DNA from: Ascaris suum
Lineage: Eukaryota > Nematoda > Chromadorea > Rhabditida > Ascarididae
Reading direction: 5' to 3'
DNA length: 64,000 nucleotides
Assembly (NCBI GenBank): GCA_013433145.1
Contig: CM024177.1
Location: 950,501 to 1,014,500 of the forward strand
Shown: piece after piece, positions 48,401 through 63,574 of the stretch
How positions within the stretch are numbered: the stretch's first letter is position 1
How the letters are laid out: each line of letters opens with the position of its first letter
Position numbers and translations under genes: made by a program
The notes under the pieces: generated by a model
What the model saw: the letters and a program-made list of their open reading frames with translations, nothing else
What the model was told of the DNA's origin: nothing
The model's database searches: none

Positions 48401-51400
48401 AAAATAAAAATAAATTAAGTCAAAATTAAACTAAATCAAGTTGAAATAAAATAAAATTTTAGCTGAAATAAATTAAATTAGGTTTGAATTAAAGTAAATT
48501 AAGTTAATAAAATTAAATTAAACCAAATTAAAATGAAATTAAATTAAATTTGAACTAAATGAAATAAAAGTAAATTAAATCTAAATTTAAATAAAGATAA
48601 ATTAAGTAAAATTAAATTAAAACGAAATGAAAATTAAACTAAATTAAATTGAATCAAATGGAATTAAAACTGAATTAAATTAAATTAAATTAAATTGAAT
48701 GAAACTAAAACGAAATTAAAATGGAACTGAAATTAAATTAAATTAAGTTAAATTGAAAATAAAATAAAAATAAATTAAGTCAAAATTAAACTAAATCAAG
48801 TTGAAATAAAATAAAATTTTAGCTGAAATAAATTAAATTAGGTTTGAATTAAACTAAATTAAGTTAATAAAACTAAATTAAACCAAATTAAAATGAAATT
48901 AAATTAAATTTGAACTAAATGAAATAAAAGTAAATTAAATCTAAATTTAAATAAACATAAATTAAGTAAAATTAAATTAAACTAAATTAAATTAAATTAA
49001 ATAAGAAATAAAATAAAAACAAATTAAGTTAAAATTAAACTAAATCAATTTAAAATAAACTAAAATTTTAATTGAATTGAATTAAATTAAATTAAATTAA
49101 ATTAGACTAAAATGAAATTAAAATAAAATTAAAATTAAATTAAAACGAAATGAAAATTAAACTTAATTAAATTGAATTAAATGGAATTAAAACTGAATTA
49201 AATTAAATTAAATTAAATTGAATGAAACTAAAACGAAATTAAAATGGAACTGAAATTAAATTAAATTAAGTTAAATTAAAAATAAAATAAAAATAAATTA
49301 AGTCAAAATTAAACTAAATCAAGTTGAAATAAAATAAAATTTTAGCTGAAATAAATTAAATTAGGTTTGAATTAAAGTAAATTAAGTTAATAAAATTAAA
49401 TTAAACCAAATTAAAATGAAATTAAATTAAATTTGAACTAAATGAAATAAAAGTAAATTAAATCTAAATTTAAATAAAGATAAATTAAGTAAAATTAAAT
49501 TAAATTAAATTAAATTAAAACGAAATCGAAATTAAATTAAATTAAATTAAATAAGAAATAAAATAAAAACAAATTAAGTTAAAATTAAACTAAATCAATT
49601 TAAAATAAACTAAAATTTTAATTGAATTGAATTAAATTAAATTAAATTAAATTAGACTAAAATGAAATTAAAATAAAATTAAAATTAAATTAAAACGAAA
49701 TGAAAATTAAACTTAATTAAATTAAATTAAATGGAATTAAAACTGAATTAAATTAAATTAAATTAAATTAAATGAAACTAAAACGAAACTAAAATGGAAC
49801 TGAAATTAAATTAAATTAAGTTAAATTAAAAATAAAATAAAAATAAATTAAGTCAAAATTAAACTAAATCAAGTTGAAATAAAATAAAATTTTAGCTGAA
49901 AAAATTAAATTAGGTTTGAATTGAAGTAAATTAAGTTAATAAAATTAAATTAAACCAAATTAAAATGAAATTAAATTAAATTTGAACTAAATGAAATAAA
50001 AGTAAATTAAACTAAATTTAAATAAAGATAAAATAAGTAAAATTAAATTAAAACGAAATGAAAATTAAACTAAATTAAATTGAATCAAATGGAATTAAAA
50101 CTGAATTAAATTAAATTAAATTAAATTGAATGAAACTAAAACGAAATTAAAATGGAACTGAAATTAAATTAAATTAAGTTAAATTGAAAATAAAATAAAA
50201 ATAAATTAAGTCAAAATTAAACTAAATCAAGTTGAAATAAAATAAAATTTTAGCTGAAATAAATTAAATTAGGTTTGAATTAAACTAAATTAAGTTAATA
50301 AAACTAAATTAAACCAAATTAAAATGAAATTAAATTAAATTTGAACTAAATGAAATAAAAGTAAATTAAATCTAAATTTAAATAAAGATAAGTTAAGTTA
50401 AATTAAATTAAATTAAATTAAATTAAAACGAAATCGAAATTAAATTAAATTAAATTAAATAAGAAATAAAATAAAAACAAATTAAGTTAAAATTAAACTA
50501 AATCAATTTAAAATAAACTAAAATTTTAATTGAATTGAATTAAATTAAATTAAATTAAATTAGACTAAAATGAAATTAAAATAAAATTAAAATTAAATTA
50601 AAACGAAATGAAAATTAAACTAAATTAAATTGAATTAAATGGAATTAAAACTGAATTAAATTAAATTAAATTAAATTGAATGAAACTAAAACGAAACTAA
50701 AATGGAACTGAAATTAAATTAAATTAAGTTAAATTAAAAATAAAATAAAAATAAATTAAGTCAAAATTAAACTAAATCAAGTTGAAATAAAATAAAATTT
50801 TAGCTGAAATAAATTAAATTAGGTTTGAATTAAAGTAAATTAAGTTAATAAAATTAAATTAAACCAAATTAAAATGAAATTAAATTAAATTTGAACTAAA
50901 TGAAATAAAAGTAAATTAAATCTAAATTTAAATAAAGATAAATTAAGTAAAATTAAATTAAAACGAAATGAAAATTAAACTAAATTAAATTGAATCAAAT
51001 GGAATTAAAACTGAATTAAATTAAATTGAATTAAATTGAATGAAACTAAAACGAAATTAAAATGGAACTGAAATTAAATTAAATTAAGTTAAATTGAAAA
51101 TAAAATAAAAATAAATTAAGTCAAAATTAAACTAAATCAAGTTGAAATAAAATAAAATTTTAGCTGAAATAAATTAAATTAGGTTTGAATTAAACTAAAT
51201 TAAGTTAATAAAACTAAATTAAACCAAATTAAAATGAAATTAAATTAAATTTGAATTAAATGAAATAAAAGTAAATTAAATCTAAATTTAAATAAAAATA
51301 AATTAAGTAAAATTAAATTAAATTGAATTAAATTAAAACGAAATCGAAATTAAACTAAATTAAATTAAATAAGAAATAAAATAAAAACAAATTAAGTTAA

Positions 51401-54400
51401 AATTAAACTAAATCAATTTAAAATAAACTAAAATTTTAATTGAATTGAATTAAGTTAAATTAAATTAAATTAGACTAAAATGAAATTAAAATAAAATTAA
51501 AATTAAATTAAAACGAAATGAAAATTAAATTAAATTAAATTAAACTAAAAATAAAATAAAAATAAATTAAGTTAAAATTAAACTAAATCAATTTAAAATA
51601 AAATAAAGAAATTAAATTAAATTCAATTAAATGAAATTAAACTAAAATGAAATTAAAATTGAATTAAAATTAAATTAAAACTAAATGAAAATTAAATTAA
51701 ATTAAAAATAAAATAAAAATAAATTAAGTCAAAATTAAACTAAATCAAGTTGAAATAAAATAAAATTTTAGCTGAAATAAATTAAATTAGGTTTGAATTA
51801 AACTAAATTAAGTTAATAAAACTAAATTAAACCAAATTAAAATGAAATTAAATTAAACTTGAATTAAATGAAATAAAAGTAAATTAAATCTAAATTTAAA
51901 TAAAGATAAATTAAGTAAAATTAAATTAAATTAAATTAAATTAAATAAGAAATAAAATAAAAACAAATTAAGTTAAAATTAAACTAAATCAATTTAAAAT
52001 AAACTAAAATTTTAATTGAATTGAATTAAATTAAATTAAATTAAATTAGACTAAAATGAAATTAAAATAAAATTAAAATTAAATTAAAACGAAATGAAAA
52101 TTAAACTAAATTAAATTGAATTAAATGGAATTAAAACTGAATTAAATTAAATTAAATTAAATTGAATGAAACTAAAACGAAATTAAAATGGAACTGAAAT
52201 TAAATTAAATTAAGTTAAATTAAAAATAAAATAAAAATAAATTAAGTCAAAATTAAACTAAATCAAGTTGAAATAAAATAAAATTTTAACTGAAATAAAT
52301 TAAATTAGGTTTGAATTAAACTAAATTAAGTTAACAAAATAAAATTGAACTAAATTAGAATCAAATTAAATTAAGTTTGAATTAAATGAAGTAAAAGTAC
52401 ATTAAATCTAAATTTAAATTAAGATAAATGAAAGTAAAATTAAACTAAATTAAATTAAATTAAATTAGACTAAAATGAAATTAAAATAAAATTAAAATTA
52501 AATTAAAACGAAATGAAAATTAAATTAAATTAAATTAAACTAAAAATAAAATAAAAATAAATTAAGTTAAAATTAAACTAAATCAATTTAAAATAAAATA
52601 AAGAAATTAAATTAAATTCAATTAAATGAAATTAAACTAAAATGAAATTAAAATTGAATTAAAATTAAATTAAAACTAAATGAAAATTAAATTAAATTAA
52701 AAATAAAATAAAAATAAATTAAGTCAAAATTAAACTAAATCAAGTTGAAATAAAATAAAATTTTAGCTGAAATAAATTAAATTAGGTTTGAATTAAACTA
52801 AATTAAGTTAATAAAATTAAATTAAACCAAATTAAAATGAAATTAAATTAAATTTGAATTAAATGAAATAAAAGTAAATTAAATCTAAATTTAAATAAAG
52901 ATAAATTAAGTAAAATTAAATTAAATTAAATTAAATTAAATTAAATAAGAAATAAAATAAAAACAAATTAAGTTAAAATTAAACTAAATCAATTTAAAAT
53001 AAACTAAAATTTTAATTGAATTGAATTAAATTAAATTAAATTAAATTAGACTAAAATGAAATTAAAATAAAATTAAAATTAAATTAAAACGAAATGAAAA
53101 TTAAACTAAATTAAATTGAATTAAATGGAATTAAAACTGAATTAAATTAAATTAAATTAAATTGAATGAAACTAAAACGAAATTAAAATGGAACTGAAAT
53201 TAAATTAAATTAAGTTAAATTAAAAATAAAATAAAAATAAATTAAGTCAAAATTAAACTAAATCAAGTTGAAATAAAATAAAATTTTAGCTGAAATAAAT
53301 TAAATTAGGTTTGAATTAAACTAAATTAAGTTAATAAAATTAAATTAAACCAAATTAAAATGAAATTAAATTAAATTTGAATTAAATGAAATAAAAGTAA
53401 ATTAAATCTAAATTTAAATAAAGATAAATTAAGTAAAATTAAATTAAATTAAATTAAATTAAATTAAATAAGAAATAAAATAAAAACAAATTAAGTTAAA
53501 ATTAAACTAAATCAATTTAAAATAAACTAAAATTTTAATTGAATTGAATTAAATTAAATTAAATTAAATTAGACTAAAATGAAATTAAAATAAAATTAAA
53601 ATTAAATTAAAACGAAATGAAAATTAAACTAAATTAAATTGAATTAAATGGAATTAAAACTGAATTAAATTAAATTAAATTAAATTGAATGAAACTAAAA
53701 CGAAATTAAAATGGAACTGAAATTAAATTAAATTAAGTTAAATTAAAAATAAAATAAAAATAAATTAAGTCAAAATTAAACTAAATCAAGTTGAAATAAA
53801 ATAAAATTTTAGCTGAAATAAATTAAATTAGGTTTGAATTAAACTAAATTAAGTTAATAAAATTAAATTAAACCAAATTAAAATGAAATTAAATTAAATT
53901 TGAATTAAATGAAATAAAAGTAATTTAAATCTAAATTTAAATAAAGATAAATTAAGTAAAATTAAATTAAATTAAATTAAATTAAAACGAAATCAAAATT
54001 AAATTAAATTAAATTAAATAAGAAATAAAATAAAAACAAATTAAGTCAAAATTAAACTAAATCAATTCAAAATAAACTAAAATTTTAATTGAATTAAATT
54101 AAATTAAATTAAATTAAATTAGACTAAAATGAAATTAAAATAAAATTAAAATTAAATTAAAACGAAATAAAAATTAAATTAAATTAGATTAAATTAAAAA
54201 TAAAATAAAAATAAATTAAGTTAAAATTAAACTAAATCAATTTAAAATAAAATAAAGAAATTAAATTAAATTCAATTGAATTAAATTAAACTAAAATGAA
54301 ATTAAAATTGAATTAAAATTAAATTAAAACTAAATGAAAATCAAATTAAATTAAAAATAAAATAAAAATAAATTAGGCTGAAATTAAACTATAAAATAAA

Positions 54401-55786
54401 AATAAATTAAGCTGAAATTAAACTAAGTCAAGTTGAAATAAAATAAAAATTTTAACTTAATTTAATTAAATTAGGTTCGAATTAAACTAAATTAAGTTAA
54501 TAAAATTAAATTGAACTAAATTGGAATGAAATTAAATTAAATTCGAATTCAATGAAATTAAATTAAATTAAATCTAAATTTAAATTAAAATAAATGAAAT
54601 TAAAACTAAATCAAGTTAAATTAAAACGAAATCAAAATTAAATTAAATTAGATCAGAATTAAGTCAAATTAAATTAAATTAAACTAGATTAAATTAAATT
54701 AAAATGGAATTAAATCTGAATTAAATTAAATTAAATTAAATGAAACTAAAACCAAATTAAAATGGAATTAAATCTCAATTAAATTAAATTAAGTTAAATT
54801 AAATTGAATTTAAATTCAAATAAACTGAATTACATTTAAATTAAATGAATTTAAATTAAATTAAATGAAAGCAAAATGAAATTAAAATAGGATTAAAATT
54901 AAATTTAAATTAAAATTAAAGTAAATCAAGTAAAAATAAAATAAAATTTTAACTCTATTAAATTAAATTAGATTTGAATTTAACTAAATTGAGTTAATAA
55001 AATAAAATTGAACTAAATTAAAATGAAATTAAGTTAAATCGAATTATACAAAATTAAATTAAATTAAATCTAAATTTAAATTAAAGTAAGTGAAACTAAA
55101 ATTAAATTAAATCAAATTAAAACGAAATGAAAATTAAATTAAATTAAATTAAATTAAATTAAATTAAATTAAAAATAATAGAAATAAACTAAGCTAAAAT
55201 TAAACAAAATCAGGTTAAAATAAAATAAAATTTTAATTAAATTAAATTAAATTAGATTAGAATTAAGTTAAATTAAATTAAATTAAACTAAATTAAATTA
55301 AATTAAATGAAATTAAATCTGAATTAAATTAAATTAAATTAAATTAAATTAAATGAAACTAAAACGAAATTAAAATGGAACTGAAATTAAATTAAATTAA
55401 GTTACATTAAAAATAAAATAAAAATATATTAAGTCAAAATTAAACTAAATCAGGTTGAAATAAAATAAAATTTTAACTGAAATAAATTAAATTAGGTTTG
55501 AATTAAACTAAATTAAGTTAATAAATTTAGATTAAACCAAATTAAAATGAAATTAAATTAAATTTGAATTAAATGAAATAAAAGTAAATTAAATCTAAAT
55601 TTAAATTAAGATAAAAGAAAGTAAAATTATATTAAATTAAAAATAAAATAAAGATGAATTAAGCTAAAATTAAACTAAATCAAGTTAAAATAAAATAAAG
55701 AAATTAAATTAAATTAAATTAAATTAAATGAAACTAAAATAAAGCTTTTTTTAAACTAAAATGAAGCTTTAACTATTTTAACTTTA
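39456..55786. repeat. ~16.3-kb AAATT-type satellite with higher-order repeats
   Basis: Nearly all of this stretch is built from degenerate AAATT/AATTAAATTAAA motifs with rare C and G at fixed sub-positions; the top strand is A-rich throughout. Marker words recur, for example TTTTAGCTGAAATAAATTAA followed by TTAGGTTTGAATT. The word TTTTAGCTG occurs at 46997, 47547, 47907, 48457, 48817, 49340, 49890, 50248, 50798, 51158 and 51766. Spacings are about 550 and 360 bp, often alternating, with some of 523 and 608. The 360-bp form lacks a ~190-bp segment (AAGAAATAAAATAAAAACAA through TTAGACTAAAATG). The left end (39.6-40.6 kb) has a different ~464-bp duplication. There is no coding capacity. Confidence 0.95.
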
Positions 55787-55787
55787 A

Positions 55788-58566
<2,779 letters not shown>

Positions 58567-58704
58567 GTGGAATTGTCAGATCCAGATTTTGAGGATGAAG
58601 AAGAGGAATTGGAATGCGAATTGGTGGAGCCCGAACCGTTGCCACGTCCTTCTTCGCAACCCGTAGAAGCTTCAAAACCAAACAATCATGATGGAAGCAA
58701 ACCG
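58567..58704 (+). CDS. Charged-repeat (PEVK-like) protein, acidic exon
   Basis: The acceptor is tctcagttttag before 58567 and the donor gtgaag after 58704; 46 codons, phase 0/0. The peptide begins VELSDPDFEDEEEELECE, then LVEPEPLPRPSSQPVEAS and NNHDGSKP. The very acidic start resembles the 'EDEDVELEPEL' opening of the large exon at 60336. It is disordered by composition; no enzyme or binding domain is visible. If the donor at 58704 is not used, the frame stops at 58767. Confidence 0.45.
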
Positions 58705-59637
58705 GTGAAGCTTTTCGAGAAAAAACAAGTTCCTCGCACAATAAATAAATTTTCCTTTATAATGTAAAAGAGACAAATTTCTAGACCATAAAGCGTCGGA
58801 TAACAGTGATTACTACTGACATTATTCTGCGCGTAATATAATCAATTCTGTATGTCTAAAGCTTGAAAATAAAGCAAAAATATGCATTCCAAGTGCTCAT
58901 TGCTTGTGGTGTATGCAACTACTTAGTGACGAAATTATGGCACTAAAAATTCATCAGTAGGAATCCTTATTAGTTGAACTATCCTTAACGGCTAATTTTT
59001 TCTTCGATATTCTTTCGATTTTATAATAATATTTGTTACATTGAGAGAATCATTTCCTATTGTACTAGTAATACCGGACGACTTGCCTTTGCTTTCTTTA
59101 CGAGTATCATCCCAATAAAAGATTTTCATTGATAAAGCATGAAATCATTAATGAAAATCACTGCATAAATAAATAAAACATAAAAATAATCCTCTTTGAA
59201 AAAAAAAGGTTTACCATCGAATGATTTCCATCGTATGAATAAAATCTGCTCGGAAAATTTTTTGAATGTGATTATATTTGAATAAAAAATTATGAATATG
59301 AAAAGTTTCGATAGCATTATATTGAAATTTTGAACTAACAATTTAAAAAAATCACCGACCAATAATATTCGAAAGCAAATTATAAAAGAACTCTTGTCCT
59401 TATTCGATGAAAAGAAGAAAATAATCATTTCCATTCAACTAATAACCTATGGTGATCAATTAATATTGAGCGCTTTGTTATGACTATTTAATTGACGTTT
59501 CTCATTTTTCTACTTAAAGAGAAAGAAAAATTCCTGAGTAATTTTCAGCCTTCAAATATGACCAATAATTGCCATTAAAATTTTTCATCCACTAATGTTT
59601 TCATCCAGTAATTTTTCATCCATAATTTTTTTTTCAG
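58705..59637. other. Intron of the charged-repeat gene
   Basis: AT-rich, 933 bp, nothing recognisable. It ends in an extended T-rich acceptor (ttttttttcag). Confidence 0.5.
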
Positions 59638-59778
59638 GTGGAACCTGATGCAGAAGGGCACAAAAAATCACAGCCGAATATCGGCTTACCTGACAAAAAA
59701 CGAACAAGAAGTCCGTATGCAGATGAGCCGGCAAAAAAACCTGCAAGGAAAACATTAGAATCAGAACCAACAGAAGAG
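59638..59778 (+). CDS. Charged-repeat (PEVK-like) protein, short basic exon
   Basis: The acceptor is aattttttttcag before 59638 and the donor gtatgt after 59778; 47 codons, phase 0/0. It reads VEPDAEGHKKSQPNIGLPDK, then KRTRSPYADEPAKKPARK and ends ESEPTEE. Like 58567-58704 it opens Val-Glu and is rich in Pro, Lys and Glu. Both splice sites are strong, and it joins in frame to the exons on either side. Confidence 0.6.
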
Positions 59779-60335
59779 GTATGTTTTTGAATCAGCAAAC
59801 ATTCTTCAATTTATGAGAACTTAATTTCATTTGAATGTTTCGTATTTCAAGTAATTGGAAAATATATGTAAAACACCAAATAATGTGAAAGATTTATTGC
59901 TATTTACCATTTGAGGCAATGAGCAAAAAAGGCGCTTTGTTAGTGTTAGTATTTGCTCGTAATTTTGATATTTTTTCACTAATTTAGTCTGAATTAATGG
60001 CAATTCGTTGAATCGTTCAAGACATTCGCAGTACGCTTCGAATTATATTCAGGTGTAGAAGGGGGAGAGGGGGAAAAATTCAATGGTATGATTGCCTAAC
60101 CAATTTGGAAACGAGAAGAAGATGCTTTCAGGATGCGCCACTGATCCAAAAAAAGTCAACTTGAAGAACTCAACAAAGCCCTTGATATCCATAGGATACA
60201 ACTTTAAATCTGCATTTCTTTTTTTGTTCTTCACTTCATAAGTGGCTAAGCCCAACATTCTCCTGGTGTATTTTTGCACGGATATTGCGAGTCCATACTG
60301 CCAATTCCATAATTTCCATTTCCAAGTTGTTACAG
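59779..60335. other. Intron of the charged-repeat gene
   Basis: 557 bp, AT-rich, no feature apart from a purine tract at about 60057-60075. Confidence 0.5.
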
Positions 60336-62816
60336 GAAGTACCTGATGAGGATATCGAAGACGAGGACGTAGAGCTTGAACCAGAACTGATCTCTGAACC
60401 AGAAGAATCAAAACTAAAGCCACAAATAAAGTACAAACCAGACCCGGAGAACGACAAGAAACCGGCGTCAAAGAAACCATCTCAACCACTCCCAAATTAT
60501 GTCAGGCATAAGAGTCCAGAGGAGCCAAAAGGAATCTCGAAGAAACCGCTACGGGTAAAACCTACCGAGAATGATACCGACCCTGTCATTGATGCAACAC
60601 TCCCCTTTCCAAAAGGGAAGCCTGACCAAAATAAAAACATCCCCGCGGAAACTCCCTTAGGCAAGCCTCAAGATGATGAGCCTGAAATCGAGGAGGAACC
60701 TGAGTTGTTATCTGCCCCAAGAGACAAAAAGCCGAAGCCCGACATAAAATTCAAGGAACCAGAAGACAAACCAAAGGCCACACCTAAGAAACCTCAAAAC
60801 GTTGACACCGAATTCCCTATTCCTAAAGGTAAGCCAGATCCGAAAAAGAAGCCGCCGTTAAAGAAACCACGGGAGACTGAAAATCCGTTCGATAAGGAGG
60901 AGGAACCAGAACTAGTTTCCAGTCCTGAAAAGAAGCCGAAGCCAGATGTCAAGTTCAAAGATCCAGAAGGCAAACCAAAGAGCCTACCGAAGAAACCTCT
61001 CAAGATCAAGCCTGCAGAAGGAGATACCGACCCTGACGTTGACGTTGACTTAAACATCCCCAAAGGGAAATCTGATCCCAAAAAGTCTTCACCGAAGAAA
61101 CAGAAGGAGCCAGAAAACGAACCTGACAGAGAAGACGAGCCGGAATTGGTTTCCGAGCCTCCGAAAAAGCCGAAGCCAGATATCAAGTTCAAGGATCCTG
61201 AAGATAAACCAAAGCCTCCAACTAAGCCCAAGAAACCTCTCAAGGTCAAGCCAACCGAAGGAGACGTTGACCCTGATGTTGATGCCGACTTGCCCCTTCC
61301 AAAAGGCAAGCCAGACCCGAAGAGGAATCCACTGAAGAAACCAACAGAACCAGAAAACGAACCTGACAGAGAAGACGAGCCGGAATTGGTTTCCGAGCCT
61401 CCGAAAAAGCCGAAGCCAGATATCAAGTTCAAGGATCCTGAAGATAAACCAAAGCCTCCAACTAAGCCCAAGAAACCTCTCAAGGTCAAGCCAACAGAAG
61501 GGGACGTTGACCCTGACGTTGATGCCGATTTGCCCCTACCCAAAGGGAAGTCAGCTCCGAAAAAGAAGGCTCCGCCGAACAAGCCAGAAAAACCAGAAGA
61601 TGAGCCTGATAGAGAGGACGAGCCGGAATTGGTTTCCGAGCCTCCGAAAAAGCCGAAGCCAGATATCAGGTTCAAGGATCCTGAAGATAAACCAAAGCCT
61701 CCAACTAAGCCCAAGAAACCTCTCAAGGTCAAGCCAACCGAAGGAGACGTTGACCCTGATGTTGATGCCAACTTGCCCCTTCCAAAAGGCAAGCCAGACC
61801 CGAAGAGGAATCCACTGAAGAAACCAACAGAACCAGAAAATGAACCTGACAGAGAAGACGAGCCGGAATTGGTTTCCGAGCCTCCGAAAAAGCCGAAGCC
61901 AGATATCAAGTTCAAGGATCCTGAAGATAAACCAAAGCCTCCAACTAAGCCCAAGAAACCTCTCAAGGTCAAGCCAACAGAAGGGGACGTTGACCCTGAC
62001 GTTGATGCCGATTTGCCCCTACCCAAAGGGAAGTCAGCTCCGAAAAAGAAGGCTCCGCCGAACAAGCCAGAAAAACCAGAAGATGAGCCTGATAGAGAGG
62101 ACGAGCCGGAATTGGTTTCCGAGCCTCCGAAAAAGCCGAAGCCAGATATCAAGTTCAAGGATCCTGAAGATAAACCAAAGCCTCCAACTAAGCCCAAGAA
62201 ACCTCTCAAGGTCAAGCCAACCGAAGGAGACGTTGACCCTGATGTTGATGCCGATTTGCCCCTACCCAAAGGGAAGTCAGCTCCGAAAAAGAAGGCTCCG
62301 CCGAACAAGCCAGAAAAACCAGAAGATGAGCCTGATAGAGAGGACGAGCCAGAACTGGTCTCAGAACCTCCAAAGAAGCCGAAACCAGATATTAAGTTTA
62401 AAGATCCCGAAGAGGAGCCAAAGGCTCCACCTAAAAAACCTCTCAGAGTCAAACCAACCGAAGGAGACGTTGATCCGGACGTTGATGCCGACTTGCCTCT
62501 TCCAAAAAGCAAAGCCGGTCCAAAGAAGAAGGCCCCGCCGAAGAAGCCGAAGGAGCCAGCGGATGAGCCTGACAAAGAAGACGAGCCGGAATTGGTTTCC
62601 GCACCTGGCAAGAAGCCGAAACCAGACATCAAATTCAAGGATCCAGAAAGCAAACCTGAAGCTCCACCTAAGAAACCGCTCAAAGTCAAACCAACAGAAG
62701 GTGATACCGATCCAGACGTTGAAGCGACAGTCCCTCTCAATCCCAACGAACCTGACGACGAGGGGGAAACGGACGGAACGTTCGCTCTTCCAAGGAAGCC
62801 AGCAGACGACGAAAAA
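60336..62816 (+). CDS. Charged-repeat (PEVK-like) protein, large repeat exon
   Basis: The acceptor is caagttgttacag before 60336. The frame is open for 827 codons to 62816, where gtctgc serves as a phase-0 donor. Without that splice the frame stops at 62858. After the acidic opening (EVPDEDIEDEDVELEPEL) come about ten repeats anchored on EPELVS, whose first bases are 60378, 60696, 60903, 61137, 61377, 61620, 61860, 62103, 62346 and 62583. Each repeat runs EPELVSEPPKKPKPDIKFKD, PEDKPKPP, LKVKPTEGDVDPDVDADL, PLPKGK. Core repeats are 80-81 residues and nearly identical; outer ones are degenerate. Composition is mostly Pro, Lys, Glu and Asp, with no Cys in the repeats, so it should be disordered and elastic or spacer-like. 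Titin-type PEVK segments are a compositional analogy, not a demonstrated homology. Confidence 0.8.
60372..62816 (+). repeat. Coding minisatellite of 240-243 bp units
   Basis: Unit starts at 61137, 61377, 61620, 61860, 62103 and 62346 are spaced 240, 243, 240, 243 and 243 bp. Two unit tails alternate: A (PDPKRNPLKKPTEPE) and B (SAPKKKAPPNKPEKPED), in the order A-B-A-B-B. All spacings, including those of the outer degenerate units (318, 207, 234, 237), are multiples of three. That is expected if frame is selected. Confidence 0.9.
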
Positions 62817-62998
62817 GTCTGCCTCTTTATAAGTTGTGTAGCTGTACTAGGATTCTAACAAAGCAAAAGCACACGACTTTCTCCTAAATGGGCGAATAAT
62901 TAAGGGCAAAGAGAGATAGATCAGCCGCGGAGGACCCGCGAAACTGATAAAAGTACATAGCAAGCAACGCTAAGCCACCATGATATGCACAGCAAGCC

Positions 62999-63054
<56 letters not shown>

Positions 63055-63493
63055 GAATGTCTTTGAGTACTTGAAGTCCTGCCAATAACTATACGGATCG
63101 AAACATTAAGAACCGACAGACGAGAAGAACAGCAATTTCGAACAAGGTGGTCGCAGATGGAAAATGTTCAACATCTCTTGCAATCATCTAAATTGAACTG
63201 TGTGTTGCTTCGTTATGAAAACCTTCATAAAATCTCATGACGATTGAATGAATCAATTTGGAGGGATTAAAAGAAATCCACCTTCACGATTTTGCATACT
63301 GAATTTAAAATTGCATATTAGGTTCCGAGAATGTGATGAATTTTGGAACATACGTTCTTAGCAGTGGCTGACAGTTGTTTTATTCCCTTAAATTCCCACA
63401 TTGCCAGCATCAAGAAATATCTTTGAAAAATGCTATTCATTATGCGCAATGTTTATTGTATGCATACGCATGATTGCATGAATTTTTTAACAG
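62817..63493. other. Intron with a (TA)n tract
   Basis: 677 bp. It holds a (TA)n microsatellite at about 63000-63051. It ends at the acceptor attttttaacag. Confidence 0.6.
63000..63051. repeat. (TA)n microsatellite, ~52 bp
   Basis: About 26 TA dinucleotides inside the intron of the charged-repeat gene. Confidence 0.95.
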
Positions 63494-63574
63494 CCCGATG
63501 AGGTGACCCCTGAGGAGAGTGGACCTGATGACGAAAACAAGCCACCGAGGAAGAAAAAGCCAAAAAAGAAGAAG
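63494..63574 (+). CDS. Charged-repeat (PEVK-like) protein, Lys-rich exon
   Basis: The acceptor is gaattttttaacag before 63494 and the donor gtaaac after 63574; 27 codons, phase 0/0. It reads PDEVTPEESGPDDENKPP and then RKKKPKKKK. An acidic half followed by a poly-Lys half continues the composition of the gene. It has no stop codon, so the gene runs on towards or beyond the right edge. The basic end could be read as a nuclear-localisation-like cluster, but in such a Lys-rich protein that means little. Confidence 0.6.

Noticed and set aside
39456..55786. Phased A-tracts as strongly curved DNA
   Set aside because: With a 5-bp period, successive tracts face opposite sides of the helix and the bends should largely cancel, so I do not claim intrinsic curvature.
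60794..62746. 650-codon minus-strand open frame opposite the charged-repeat exon
   Set aside because: It is the antisense shadow of the 240-bp coding repeat; Ser/Gly-rich translation is expected from the complement of Pro/Lys/Glu codons.
61840..62832. 330-codon + strand frame (NWFPSLRKSRSQ...)
   Set aside because: An out-of-frame reading of the same repeat. The chosen frame has matching splice phases and extends through the degenerate outer units.
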